64,000 nt of DNA from Prevotella sp. (lineage in GTDB: Bacteria > Bacteroidota > Bacteroidia > Bacteroidales > Bacteroidaceae): NCBI GenBank assembly GCA_017410365.1, contig JAFQQY010000016.1:18170-82169 (forward strand), written 5' to 3'. The translations under genes were made by a program, and so were the position numbers. The notes beneath the pieces are model-generated. The model saw only the letters and a program-made list of their open reading frames with translations. It was not told where the DNA came from and did not search any database. This document shows, piece by piece, positions 43,613-52,071 of the stretch; position 1 is the stretch's first letter, and each line of letters opens with the position of its first letter.

Positions 43613-43620
43613 CAAAATTA
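43613..43620 (-). promoter_or_regulatory. -7 promoter element abutting trmD
   Basis: On the minus strand this reads TAATTTTG. The start codon at 43606 begins seven bases after the last G, so the expected transcription start falls at or beside the ATG. The upstream ATG at 43615 lies inside this box and is therefore unlikely to be used. Confidence 0.5.
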
Positions 43621-43748
43621 CTAAAAAATGTTTAATTCAGTGCTTTAAATCACTTAATAATTCTAAAAACATGGCAGATTGTAAAATCGGCAAACGGACT
43701 TTTTTTATTAAATTTGCTATGGATTTAACAATATAAACAAATAGAATT

Positions 43749-44060
43749 ATGTCAAAAACAATTGATTTACAAATTGAGAAAAGCCGCGTGCTTATTGATG
43801 GTATCAGAAAGAATCTTGGCGTTCTTGAGGACAAAGGATTCAACAATGAAGAATTAGACCTGATGTGCCAAGAACTTAATGCACTAAAGGCCGCTAATGA
43901 CGAGTGTGATGCTATGCGCGAACAGTTGTCTGCAAAGGTCAAGAACATGAACAGCATACTTAAGAGGGTGAAAGATGTATTTGCCGAAAAGAAGAGAATA
44001 ATTAAAGGCTACTATCCACAGGAAGAATGGATAAGATATGGTGTTCAAGACAAAAGATAG
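43749..44060 (+). CDS. Conserved coiled-coil protein, 103 aa
   Basis: A helical, charged protein (LQIEKSRVLIDGIRKNLGVL, MCQELNALKAANDECDAMRE) ending in a Tyr- and Trp-containing tail (KGYYPQEEWIRYGVQDKR). I recall close relatives annotated as hypothetical in several Bacteroidales genomes, with no known function. TAAATTTG at 43709-43716 is a likely -7 box, 32 nt upstream. No partner gene is adjacent. The 3' flank carries ~22-bp repeats. Confidence 0.7.
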   Translation: MSKTIDLQIEKSRVLIDGIRKNLGVLEDKGFNNEELDLMCQELNALKAANDECDAMREQLSAKVKNMNSILKRVKDVFAEKKRIIKGYYPQEEWIRYGVQDKR

Positions 44061-44082
44061 CGAAACTAAATAATTGTTCAAA

Positions 44083-44184
44083 AAAAAGTATAAGGGCGAA
44101 ATACTAACTGTATTTGGGCCAAATACAAGGTATAAAAGGGCGTAATACGAGGTGTAAAAGGGCGTAATACACTTCTAAAACGCC
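44083..44184 (+). repeat. ~22-bp repeats and a perfect 17-bp palindrome
   Basis: GTATTTGG-G-CCAAATAC (44110-44126) is an 8-1-8 palindrome. Around it AAGGGCG(A/T)AATAC recurs: once before the palindrome near 44090, then twice about 22 bp apart as AAAAGGGCGTAATAC. A reversed AAAACGCCC arm follows near 44176-44184. The region lies between convergent genes (103-aa protein and patatin). It resembles the repeats at 13137-13209 in unit length and position after a gene. Confidence 0.7.
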
Positions 44185-44215
44185 CATTTACATTAAGCAT
44201 TAGACGTAATATATT

Positions 44216-45055
44216 TCAGTCTTTTAGGATTTCATCAATTTTCTTTAATGCTGCTTCACGTCCTAGTTCGTAGATTCGCTGCATCTCGTCGGCATTAATA
44301 GAAAAATGACCTATGTTGATTGGCGCTTCCGGACGTATGACAATGCAACGTCCTTGGGCTTCCTCGCTTCTGACGTATGCCGTCTGCTCGTTATACATAA
44401 CATGACGATTCTGCATGGCTGCCACCATTTCTGGATATTTACGCAATGACCACTTCACCAACGGCATGGCTTTTAGCGGACGCTTCACATAATCTATTGG
44501 TTGTGTAAGTATAACAACATTGTCAGTGTAACCCTGTTGTTGGAAAAAGCGAAGTGGTATGGAATCTGACACACCGCCGTCAAGTAGTTTAAGCCCGCCT
44601 ACTTCAACCACCGTCGAGACAACAGGCATGGAAGCAGATGCCCTTATCCATTCAAGCATCTCGTGGTCAAAGCGCTCACACTTTTTGTAAACAGCCTTTC
44701 CCGTAGTTATGTCCGTGCATACAACATAATACTCCATTGGGTTTGCCGCATAGGCATCGGCATCAAAAACATCATATTGCGTCGGTACTATATGATAGGC
44801 AAATTCTGCATTGTAATAGTTGCCGGTTTTTATCAGAGAACCAAAGCCACAATATCTGCCGTCGCCTGCAAACTGCTTGTTATACCTGATGGCTCTTCCA
44901 TGCTGGCGCGATTTATAGTTACAGCCGAAGCATGCTCCTGCCGACACACCTACGATGCCGTCAAAATGCACGCCATATTCCATCATAACATCCATGGCAC
45001 CAGCGGAAAACAATCCGCGCATCGCTCCACCTTCAAGCACTAGCCCCCTCTTCAT
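44216..45055 (-). CDS. Patatin-like phospholipase
   Basis: A 279-aa lipid hydrolase of the YjjU/RssA-like group. An oxyanion-hole glycine run LEGGAMRGLFSAG is near the start. The nucleophile elbow is GVSAGACFG, and the catalytic Asp lies in LLDGGVSDSIPL. There is no signal peptide. The C-terminal ~70 residues (VRSEEAQGRCIVIRPEAPIN) are typical of bacterial patatins. Its start overlaps the MFS stop by 4 nt, so the two are coupled. The substrate is unknown. Confidence 0.9.
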   Translation of the reverse strand: MKRGLVLEGGAMRGLFSAGAMDVMMEYGVHFDGIVGVSAGACFGCNYKSRQHGRAIRYNKQFAGDGRYCGFGSLIKTGNYYNAEFAYHIVPTQYDVFDADAYAANPMEYYVVCTDITTGKAVYKKCERFDHEMLEWIRASASMPVVSTVVEVGGLKLLDGGVSDSIPLRFFQQQGYTDNVVILTQPIDYVKRPLKAMPLVKWSLRKYPEMVAAMQNRHVMYNEQTAYVRSEEAQGRCIVIRPEAPINIGHFSINADEMQRIYELGREAALKKIDEILKD

Positions 45056-46245
45056 TTGTTTGTCTTGATTCTGTTTCTATTCATGAAATGCTTTTTCGTA
45101 ATAGCAAAGAACATGGCAACACCCATGCCATTGATAGCAGATACCGACCAAAATGCCGCATTATATCCTATATGCTCCGCAATAATACCTCCTAAAAGTA
45201 TTCCGAGGCCTATACCCACGTCCCAAGCAACAAGCAGAGTTGAATTTGCCGCTCCATGTTCTTTTTCACTAGCGGTACTGATAATCATATTGAGGAATGC
45301 GGGCCAAAGATGGCCATTTCCAAGTCCTATAAGTATTGCGGAAAGATAATAGCTGATATGTGTTGGCCATGCCACGAAGATGAAATAGCCGACTAAAGAT
45401 ATCAGCATGCCTTCGGCTGCATTGTGAGTGAGTCTTCCCTGCTGCAAAGCCTTACGTCCGAAAAGCCTGGACACTATCAATCCACATGACAGCAACATGA
45501 AATATGTACCGGTTCCTCCTGTGATGCCTAAAGACTCTTTGCTATAGATTGCCAGATAATTGCTGAGTACGCCAAAGCAGAAACCGAAGAAAACCATGTT
45601 TACACCTATTGCCCAACCTTTAGTATAGAAAAGCCTTGAGAAAACCGTAGAGCTCTTATCTGACTGATTAGAAGAAGGCGGCAACGGTTCCACTTTAACA
45701 GTAGCATCAATCACCATTCCCAGCAAAGCCACCACTAATGCTATCCAGAAAAGCAAGTCAAAACTTGAAGTACTTCGATATACATACAATCCAATGGTTG
45801 GGGCTAATGCCATAGCCAGGTTGTTGCTCAATCCATAATAACCGATACCTTCGTTGCGCCTGCTAAGCGGCAGAGTATCAATGGCAACTGTTGAGTTGGC
45901 AACGGTCAATGCGCTAAACGGACCTCCATGGAGTGTACGCACAATGGCAAAAACCATAAGCGTGCCTGCTGCCAGATAGCAACCGAAAAAGACGAAGAAG
46001 AAAAAGAAGCACGTAAGCAGTACTGTCTTTCTGGGAAAGGTGTCAACAAGATAACCGCTGATTGGACGAAACAGAAGAGCCATAATAGTATATCCAGACA
46101 ATACCATACCTATTATGTCTTTAGTCGCCCCAAAATGTTCGCTAAGATATAATGGCAGCAAAGGGGTCAAAATATAAAAGGCGAAGAACAGCGCAAAGTT
46201 GGCTGTCATCACCTTTATATAGTTACTATTCCAAAGACGCTCCAT
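45052..46245 (-). CDS. Major facilitator superfamily transporter
   Basis: A 397-aa protein with about twelve hydrophobic helices. The MFS loop motif between helices 2 and 3 reads FRPISGYLVDTFPRKTVLLT. The first helix (NFALFFAFYILTPLLPLYLS) and the central basic loop (VKVEPLPPSSNQSDKSS) fit drug/metabolite exporters of the YfcJ/AraJ type. The substrate is unknown. It lies downstream of pheS (73-nt gap) and overlaps the patatin gene by 4 nt. Confidence 0.88.
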   Translation of the reverse strand: MERLWNSNYIKVMTANFALFFAFYILTPLLPLYLSEHFGATKDIIGMVLSGYTIMALLFRPISGYLVDTFPRKTVLLTCFFFFFVFFGCYLAAGTLMVFAIVRTLHGGPFSALTVANSTVAIDTLPLSRRNEGIGYYGLSNNLAMALAPTIGLYVYRSTSSFDLLFWIALVVALLGMVIDATVKVEPLPPSSNQSDKSSTVFSRLFYTKGWAIGVNMVFFGFCFGVLSNYLAIYSKESLGITGGTGTYFMLLSCGLIVSRLFGRKALQQGRLTHNAAEGMLISLVGYFIFVAWPTHISYYLSAILIGLGNGHLWPAFLNMIISTASEKEHGAANSTLLVAWDVGIGLGILLGGIIAEHIGYNAAFWSVSAINGMGVAMFFAITKKHFMNRNRIKTNK

Positions 46246-46318
46246 TGTCTTTAAATAATATGTAATTATTTTAGAGTATAAGGAGTGAAGTTGCGGAAAT
46301 GTGAAGTTGGTATCCTAA

Positions 46319-47356
46319 TTAATCGGCAGCTTCAAACTGACGCAAGAAGCGAACATCATTCTCCGAGAACATACGCAAGTCGCTTACAAGATACTTAAGA
46401 TTTGTAATGCGCTCAACGCCCATACCGAATGCATAGCCGCTATAAACCTTACTGTCTATGCCACACTGTTCGAGCACGTTAGGGTCAACCATTCCACATC
46501 CAAGAATTTCAACCCAACCGGTATGCTTGCAGAAGCCACATCCCTTTCCACCACAAATATGGCAAGAAATATCCATCTCGGCACTAGGTTCTGTAAATGG
46601 GAAATAACTTGGACGAAGACGTATTTTGGTATAGGCACCGAACATTTCGCGTGCGAATGAAAGGAGCACCTGCTTGAGGTCTGTGAAAGAAACGTTTTTA
46701 TCGATGTAAAGACCTTCTACTTGATGGAAGAAACAATGGGCACGAGCTGTTATTGCCTCGTTTCTGAACACACGTCCCGGACATATCACGCGGATAGGCG
46801 GTTCTGTTGTCTCCATGACACGTGCCTGAACTGAACTGGTGTGACTTCTAAGAACAATATTCTTAGCTACATCAGCGTCATTCTGCTCAACAAAGAAGGT
46901 ATCTTGCATATCTCTTGCAGGATGATCGGCAGCAAAGTTCATCTTGGTGAACACATGCATGTCATCTTCAACCTCAGGACCATCTGCAAGAACGAATCCC
47001 ATGCGTGAGAAGATGTCAATAATTTCGTTCTTAACGATAGTCAGCGGATGACGGCTACCCAAGTCTATTGGATAAGGTGTGCGGGTAAGGTCGATAGCAT
47101 CGCAATCAGTATCTGTTGTATCAAACTGCTCTTTCAAAGCGTTGATACGCTCAAGTGCCGTTTGCTTTAATTCATTGATTTTCATACCCACCTCTTTTTT
47201 CTGCTCGGCAGGTACATTACGGAAGTCAGCCATAAGGGCAGTGATGGCACCCTTCTTGCTCAGATATTTTAAACGCAGAGCCTCTATATCGTCTGCATTG
47301 TGGGCTTCAAGATTCTGAACTTCCGCTAAAAGTTGTTCTATTTTGGTAAGCATCAT
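46319..47356 (-). CDS. pheS: Phenylalanyl-tRNA synthetase alpha subunit
   Basis: A 345-aa class II subunit. The N-terminal coiled coil (LLAEVQNLEAHNADDIEALR, to about residue 90) precedes the catalytic core: GFVLADGPEVEDDMHVF, NFAADHPARDMQDTF (motif 1 region), LRSHTSSVQAR, ICPGRVFRNEAITARAHCFF (motif 2) and EILGCGMVDPNVLE with YAFGMGVERIT (motif 3). It begins MMLTK; either Met may be used. The beta subunit gene is not adjacent, as is common in this phylum. TACCTTTG on the minus strand at 47383-47390 is a likely -7 box. Confidence 0.96.
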   Translation of the reverse strand: MMLTKIEQLLAEVQNLEAHNADDIEALRLKYLSKKGAITALMADFRNVPAEQKKEVGMKINELKQTALERINALKEQFDTTDTDCDAIDLTRTPYPIDLGSRHPLTIVKNEIIDIFSRMGFVLADGPEVEDDMHVFTKMNFAADHPARDMQDTFFVEQNDADVAKNIVLRSHTSSVQARVMETTEPPIRVICPGRVFRNEAITARAHCFFHQVEGLYIDKNVSFTDLKQVLLSFAREMFGAYTKIRLRPSYFPFTEPSAEMDISCHICGGKGCGFCKHTGWVEILGCGMVDPNVLEQCGIDSKVYSGYAFGMGVERITNLKYLVSDLRMFSENDVRFLRQFEAAD

Positions 47357-47485
47357 TTCTAAATAATTAAATAAATTCGATGCAAAGGTAATATTTTTAA
47401 GCCAAAACAGAGCAAGATTTCAAAATAAAGTTGTACTTTTGCCGAAATTTGAGAAGTAGATATATTACTTATAATAGGTGAATAG

Positions 47486-48343
47486 ATGAAGAGATTTACT
47501 TTTATTGTTTTAGCTGCGTCAATTATTATGTTTTCTTGCAACGGAGGAAAACAATCTGCATCTACCATAGAAGATAATTCCACAGATACCATTGACTCTG
47601 TATCTATTTGCCAAACCGATAGCATTATTGTTGAGGAGTATGAGGAGGAAAGCGATGAGCCGCCAATGCCTAAAAGCGCCGATGAATTGTTTGACGACTT
47701 CTTCTTCAACTATGTCTATAGCAACAAGTTGCAGAAGTCAAGAACAGTCTTTCCGCTTGAGGTCAATGAAGCCGACAGCACTTTCTTTATATCTAAAGCA
47801 GATTGGGTAATGGACGAGTTCTTTACCGAACAAGAGTATTACACTTTGATTTTCGATAGTGAAGAACAAATGGAAATTGGCAAAGACACTTCTGTTGACA
47901 GTGTTGTAGTGGAAAAAATCATGCTTACAGACAGCATTATAAGAAACTATGTGTTTGAGCGCAAAAACGGCTTATGGATGCTTACTGCTATCAACAGAAC
48001 AGAGCTTAGCGAAAATGCCAATGCTGCTTTTCTCGATTTTTATAAACGTTTCGCCAGCGACACGGAGTTCCAGAACAAAAGTCTTTGCGAGTCGGTGAAA
48101 TTCATCACGACCGATACCGACGACGACTTCAACACGATGGAAGGCGTGATAACATCTGAATCATGGCCTGCTTTTGCACCAGAACTACCTGTAGATGTTA
48201 TTTACAATATCATATATAGCCGGACAAATCCAGAATCGAAACGAAAGATATTCCTATTGAGGGGAATATCAAATGGCTTGGAAGTGCAACTGGATTTCAT
48301 ATTCGAACAGGGACGTTGGAAACTGGCTCAACTCACTACATAA
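47486..48343 (+). CDS. DUF4348 family lipoprotein
   Basis: A 285-aa lipoprotein: the lipobox MFSC puts the acyl-Cys at 18. An acidic linker (VEEYEEESDEPPMP) precedes a domain of about 220 residues matching Bacteroidetes DUF4348 (ADELFDDFFFNYVYSNKLQK, GLWMLTAINRTELSENANAA, DTEFQNKSLCESVKFITTD). The function is unknown; location is the outer-membrane inner leaflet or the surface. TACTTTTG at 47434-47441 is its likely -7 box. It precedes murB by 7 nt, suggesting an envelope role. Confidence 0.8.
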   Translation: MKRFTFIVLAASIIMFSCNGGKQSASTIEDNSTDTIDSVSICQTDSIIVEEYEEESDEPPMPKSADELFDDFFFNYVYSNKLQKSRTVFPLEVNEADSTFFISKADWVMDEFFTEQEYYTLIFDSEEQMEIGKDTSVDSVVVEKIMLTDSIIRNYVFERKNGLWMLTAINRTELSENANAAFLDFYKRFASDTEFQNKSLCESVKFITTDTDDDFNTMEGVITSESWPAFAPELPVDVIYNIIYSRTNPESKRKIFLLRGISNGLEVQLDFIFEQGRWKLAQLTT

Positions 48344-48350
48344 AGCATAA

Positions 48351-49367
48351 ATGAAAATATCAAGCAATTACAATCTCAAACCGCATAATACATTTGGTAT
48401 AGAAGCCAAATGCAATCTGTTTATAGAATTCTCTGACGAAAACGAGCTACAAGAAGCTCTGACAAGGGTCAGAGAAAGCAATCTGCCTTTTTTAATTCTT
48501 GGCGAGGGCAGCAACCTGCTTCTTACGGGCGACTATGAGGGCATTGTTCTGCACTCTGACATAAAGGGGATAGAGGCAACGGAAACCGAAGATGGAATAC
48601 TTGTGAAAGCAGGAAGCGGGGTTGTTTGGGACGAGTTAGTTGAGCATTGCATCAATAACGGATGGCATGGTTTGGAGAATCTTTCATATATCCCCGGCAC
48701 AGTAGGAGCAAGTGCAGTTCAAAACATAGGAGCATACGGATGTGAGGCTAAAGATGCCATATACAACATAGAAGCAATAGAAATTGAGACAGGCACCAAG
48801 CATGTCATCAGCAATTCCGATTGCAATTATTCTTATAGGCATAGCAAGTTTAAAGCGGAGTGGAAAAACAAGTTTGTAATTACCAACGTGACTTACAAGC
48901 TTTCCTCTGCTTTTACCCCACACATTGATTACGGCAACATAAAGTACGAACTGGCAAAAAGAGGATATGGCTTAACACCAGATGCCAAGCAGCTAAGAGA
49001 GATTATAATAGACATCAGAAAAGCCAAACTGCCTGAACCAGAAATAGAAGGCAATGCCGGTAGCTTCTTCATGAATCCTATCGTAGAAAGATGTGTGTAT
49101 GAGAATCTGGCGCAATCATATCCTGAAATGCCCCACTATACCATCAGTAACGAAAGCGAGAAAATTCCAGCAGGATGGCTTATTGAGAAATGCGGATGGA
49201 AAGGTCGCTCTCTTGGCAAGGCTGGCGTACATGACAAGCAAGCCTTAGTATTGGTGAACAGAGGCGGCGCAACAGGTCAAGACATCCTTAGATTGTGCAA
49301 TACGATAAGAGAGGATGTAAAGACAAAATTCGACATAACGATAATACCTGAAGTTAACATCCTATGA
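48351..49367 (+). CDS. murB: UDP-N-acetylenolpyruvoylglucosamine reductase
   Basis: A 338-aa FAD enzyme that makes UDP-MurNAc for peptidoglycan. It starts SSNYNLKPHNTFGIEAKC. FAD-binding segments are LILGEGSNLLLTGDYEGIVL and YIPGTVGASAVQNIGAYGCE. The catalytic proton donor lies in EGNAGSFFMNP, with IPAGWLIEKCGWKGRSLG and VHDKQALVLVNRGGATGQDI at the end, the type I (E. coli-like) layout. It overlaps the next gene by 4 nt. Confidence 0.96.
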   Translation: MKISSNYNLKPHNTFGIEAKCNLFIEFSDENELQEALTRVRESNLPFLILGEGSNLLLTGDYEGIVLHSDIKGIEATETEDGILVKAGSGVVWDELVEHCINNGWHGLENLSYIPGTVGASAVQNIGAYGCEAKDAIYNIEAIEIETGTKHVISNSDCNYSYRHSKFKAEWKNKFVITNVTYKLSSAFTPHIDYGNIKYELAKRGYGLTPDAKQLREIIIDIRKAKLPEPEIEGNAGSFFMNPIVERCVYENLAQSYPEMPHYTISNESEKIPAGWLIEKCGWKGRSLGKAGVHDKQALVLVNRGGATGQDILRLCNTIREDVKTKFDITIIPEVNIL

Positions 49368-50134
49368 CAAGACTTACTTTTCTGGGAACAGGTACTAGCA
49401 GTGGCGTTCCTACCATAGGGTGCACATGCCCTGTGTGTACGAGCACCAATCCTAAAGACAAAAGATTGAGATGCTCGCTGATGGTAGAAACTGGAAACAC
49501 TCGTATAATTATCGACTGCGGACCTGATTTCAGACAACAGATAATGAACCATACGTTCAGGCGCATAGACGGTGTGCTCATTACGCATGCGCATTATGAC
49601 CACATAGGGGGCATTGACGACCTAAGACCCTTCTGCAAATTTGGAGATGTAGATATCTTTGCAAACGAAGAAGCGGAAGCAAGCCTTAGAGCCTTCCTAC
49701 CCTATTGCTTCGCCAAAAGAAAATACCCTAATATCCCGGAAATAAGTCTCCACAGAATCACGCCGCACCAGAAAATAAAGATTGGCGATATCAACGTGAT
49801 GCCAATAGTAGTGATGCACGGCAAACTTCCAATCACTGGATATAGATTTGAAAAGTTTGCTTACATTACAGACATGAAGTATATTGACGATAGCGAATTA
49901 CAATATCTTATGGGTTTAGACCTGTTGATTGTCAATGCTCTACGCACTACAAAAGAACATCATTCACACCAACTGGTTGACGATGCCGTAAAATTCGCCG
50001 AGAGAATAAAGGCCAAGAAGACACTTCTAATACATTCCAGTCATCACATCGGACTTCATGACGATGTAAACAATATGCTTCCTGATAATGTAAAAATGGC
50101 TTATGATGGGCAAATTATCGACCTGAATTGTTAA
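49364..50134 (+). CDS. Metallo-beta-lactamase-fold hydrolase, PhnP-like
   Basis: A 256-aa MBL-fold enzyme. It begins TRLTFLGTGTSSGVPTIGCT with a CTCPVC cluster typical of the PhnP group (structural zinc). The active site is THAHYDHIGG (His75, His77, Asp79, His80). Further metal ligands are expected in VVMHGKLPITGYRF and the C-terminal IHSSHHIGLHDD. PhnP acts on cyclic ribose phosphodiesters, but the group is broad, so the substrate is open. It is the last gene of DUF4348-murB-MBL. Confidence 0.85.
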   Translation: MTRLTFLGTGTSSGVPTIGCTCPVCTSTNPKDKRLRCSLMVETGNTRIIIDCGPDFRQQIMNHTFRRIDGVLITHAHYDHIGGIDDLRPFCKFGDVDIFANEEAEASLRAFLPYCFAKRKYPNIPEISLHRITPHQKIKIGDINVMPIVVMHGKLPITGYRFEKFAYITDMKYIDDSELQYLMGLDLLIVNALRTTKEHHSHQLVDDAVKFAERIKAKKTLLIHSSHHIGLHDDVNNMLPDNVKMAYDGQIIDLNC

Positions 50135-50169
50135 AATATAATAAAAATAGCACTTTTATTGCACAAACG

Positions 50170-50201
50170 TTTGCATACTTTTTTCAAAATGCATAACTTT
50201 G
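50170..50201 (+). promoter_or_regulatory. Promoter of a short orphan transcript
   Basis: TTTG (50170-50173), a 20-bp spacer and TAACTTTG (50194-50201) fit consensus. A strong terminator follows only 44 nt later, with no gene between, which implies a small RNA. Confidence 0.75.
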
Positions 50202-50205
50202 CAAT

Positions 50206-50270
50206 GTGTTTTTCATAGTATTAGATTTAAGGTTAACAAAGGTTGGAGTACAGCGGTACTCCTTTTTTTA
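50206..50270 (+). ncRNA. Candidate small RNA of about 60 nt
   Basis: Between a consensus promoter and a perfect terminator (GGAGTAC 50245-50251, loop AGCG, GTACTCC 50256-50262, then seven T) lies a transcript of about 60 nt. The only start codon nearby (50204) opens a four-residue frame, so coding is unlikely. GGTTAACAAAGGTT precedes the hairpin. The gene downstream is on the other strand, so this is neither a leader nor the end of a known operon: the MBL gene stop lies 70 nt upstream of the start site. Confidence 0.6.
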
Positions 50271-50284
50271 TGGTTAAAAGCACG

Positions 50285-50926
50285 TTACTTTTCTTGTATC
50301 TCACTGATATACAATTTATTAAATATGCGTAACAATTCCGATTGATTCGCAATATAAGAGCGAACAGCTTTCAGTTTGCTTTCATTTTCCGAACCGGGAA
50401 TCCACAATTTTATATATCCGTTAACTGAATATTTATTCTCAAGATGCTCTCTGAATCGAAACCAATGGCCCTCCTTGTCAAGTTCGGGATAATTAGCAAG
50501 TCCGAATTGTATGATGCGACGGAAAACAATCTCGGGATCTAAATCCCTGTCTGCCTCAGCTATGATTTTACCATATATGCTCCTTGGTGCATGAGATGCC
50601 GATGCACGATGGTCTTCTATCGCCTCACGCATTATTTTGAGCTGATCTGCCGAGAACCATTTCCTTAACTTTATATCAGAAGCCAGTATCTTCCCTCCTG
50701 TGATATGGTGCACGGCTCTAGGACCTGACATGCCGATATCGTGATAGGCAGCAATAGCATATACCATGTTTATGTCGGCGCCAGTAGTACGCACCAAGTC
50801 CATCGAGCGTTTAATCACTCGTACAACATGACCTAAGTTGTGGGCTTTGTCAAACTGGGCATATTGTGGCAGTATGTTAGTTTCTATGTATTCGACTAGG
50901 TCTAAGCTGGCAGTATTGGCTATCAT
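50285..50926 (-). CDS. HD-domain hydrolase
   Basis: A 213-aa predicted phosphohydrolase. The HD metal site is seen in HNLGHVVRVIKRSMDL (His) and YAIAAYHDIGM (His-Asp), with further ligands possible in EDHRASASHAPRS and KIIAEADRDLDPE. The order matches the YfbR/HDIG-like small hydrolases. ATG 50926 is preferred over 50962, because the -7 box at 50950-50957 lies between them and the upstream ATG would not be transcribed. The substrate is unknown. It is divergent from menA with overlapping promoters. Confidence 0.8.
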   Translation of the reverse strand: MIANTASLDLVEYIETNILPQYAQFDKAHNLGHVVRVIKRSMDLVRTTGADINMVYAIAAYHDIGMSGPRAVHHITGGKILASDIKLRKWFSADQLKIMREAIEDHRASASHAPRSIYGKIIAEADRDLDPEIVFRRIIQFGLANYPELDKEGHWFRFREHLENKYSVNGYIKLWIPGSENESKLKAVRSYIANQSELLRIFNKLYISEIQEK

Positions 50927-50945
50927 ATTATTTTTAAGGAATATT

Positions 50946-50977
50946 TTTGCAAATATACGCAAATATGTTTACTTTTG
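50946..50977. promoter_or_regulatory. Overlapping divergent promoters of menA and the HD hydrolase
   Basis: Plus strand: TTTG (50946-50949), 20 bp, TACTTTTG (50970-50977), driving menA. Minus strand: TATATTTG (50957-50950) with an ATTG about 20 bp upstream (50981-50978), driving the HD gene. The minus -7 box lies inside the plus spacer, so both polymerases cannot bind at once. Confidence 0.7.
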
Positions 50978-51000
50978 CAATAGTTTTATACAAAATAAAG

Positions 51001-51912
51001 ATGAAAGACGACAATATACGACAAGATTCTTTAAAGGCATGGGTTCTGGCATCGCGCCCCAAAACACTTACCAGTGCTGCCGTCCCGGTTATGATTGGCA
51101 CCGCCCTAGCGTTCAAAGACTCAGCAGAATACGTTGAAGGCGCATTCAATTGGATACCTGCATTACTAAGCCTTCTGTTTGCATTTATCATGCAGATAGA
51201 TGCCAATTTCATCAACGATTTCTACGATTTCGCGAAAGGAACAGACAACGCCGAGACACGATTAGGACCTAGACGTGCATGCGCTCAGGGATGGGTAAAG
51301 CTCGATTCCATGAAACACGCTATAGCACTAACCACATGCATAGCATGCGTTATCGGTTTACCGCTAATATTCTACGGCGGAATGGAAATGCTCCTGATAG
51401 GCCTGCTTTGCGTTGTCTTTTGCTTCTTGTACACCACCCACCTGTCGTACTTAGGCCTTGGTGACCTTCTGGTCATTGTGTTCTTTGGCATTGTACCCGT
51501 ATGCATCTGCTATTACATACAATTGCACACATGCACATGGGAAGTGTTTGCAGCATCCGTTGCCTGCGGCATAGTGATAGACGGCTTGCTGATTGTCAAC
51601 AACTATCGAGACAGAGACACCGACAAGGAAGCCGGAAAGAACACCCTAATAGTCAAAATAGGCGCAAGAAACGGTCGACTTCTATATTTTTTCACAGGAA
51701 TAGCAGCCATTCTGATAGGTGCAATCTTCTGGGCGAACGGCCATATTCTGGCATTTGCACTTCCTGTGATATACCTTGTCTTTCATTTAATTACATACTT
51801 GAAGATAGTCAAGATAAACCGCGGCAAAGCACTAAACATGTGTCTTGGCGAAACGGCAAGAAACATATTCATCTACGGCATATGCGTTACCCTCGGCATA
51901 TTACTTAGCTGA
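51001..51912 (+). CDS. menA: 1,4-dihydroxy-2-naphthoate prenyltransferase
   Basis: A 303-aa UbiA-family membrane prenyltransferase of menaquinone synthesis. The two Asp-rich motifs that bind the prenyl diphosphate are NDFYDFAKGTD (72-82) and NNYRDRDTD (200-208). About nine membrane helices are seen, and the N-terminus WVLASRPKTLTSAAVPVMIG is typical of MenA. The frame extends upstream to 50947, but this lies over the promoter, so ATG 51001 is chosen. It stands apart from other men genes. Its 3' end overlaps the convergent 53-aa gene by 12 nt. Confidence 0.93.
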   Translation: MKDDNIRQDSLKAWVLASRPKTLTSAAVPVMIGTALAFKDSAEYVEGAFNWIPALLSLLFAFIMQIDANFINDFYDFAKGTDNAETRLGPRRACAQGWVKLDSMKHAIALTTCIACVIGLPLIFYGGMEMLLIGLLCVVFCFLYTTHLSYLGLGDLLVIVFFGIVPVCICYYIQLHTCTWEVFAASVACGIVIDGLLIVNNYRDRDTDKEAGKNTLIVKIGARNGRLLYFFTGIAAILIGAIFWANGHILAFALPVIYLVFHLITYLKIVKINRGKALNMCLGETARNIFIYGICVTLGILLS

Positions 51913-52062
51913 CATAAAGAAGTAATAATACAAAGCTACAAAAGCCACAATAAACAATATAGTTATTATAGACTTTATAAGGCAACTCGCAACTCTCTTG
52001 ACGATGACGAATCCGATAATTATCAGCAAGAGGATTACAATATAGTATGTTATATTCTCCAT
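51901..52062 (-). CDS. Small membrane protein, 53 aa, downstream of rluA
   Basis: A frame on the minus strand starting ATG at 52062, 9 nt after the rluA stop, and ending TAA at 51901 inside the menA 3' end. The protein has two hydrophobic helices (YYIVILLLIIGFVIV and IITILFIVAFVALYYYFF) around a short basic loop (KRVASCLIKS). The spacing after rluA and the membrane pattern support a real gene; no family is recognised. Confidence 0.55.
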   Translation of the reverse strand: MENITYYIVILLLIIIGFVIVKRVASCLIKSIITILFIVAFVALYYYFFMSAK

Positions 52063-52071
52063 GATGTTTTT

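Noticed and set aside
50927-50962. Upstream start for the HD hydrolase at 50962
   Set aside because: The -7 element at 50950-50957 lies downstream of that ATG, so it would not be transcribed from this promoter.
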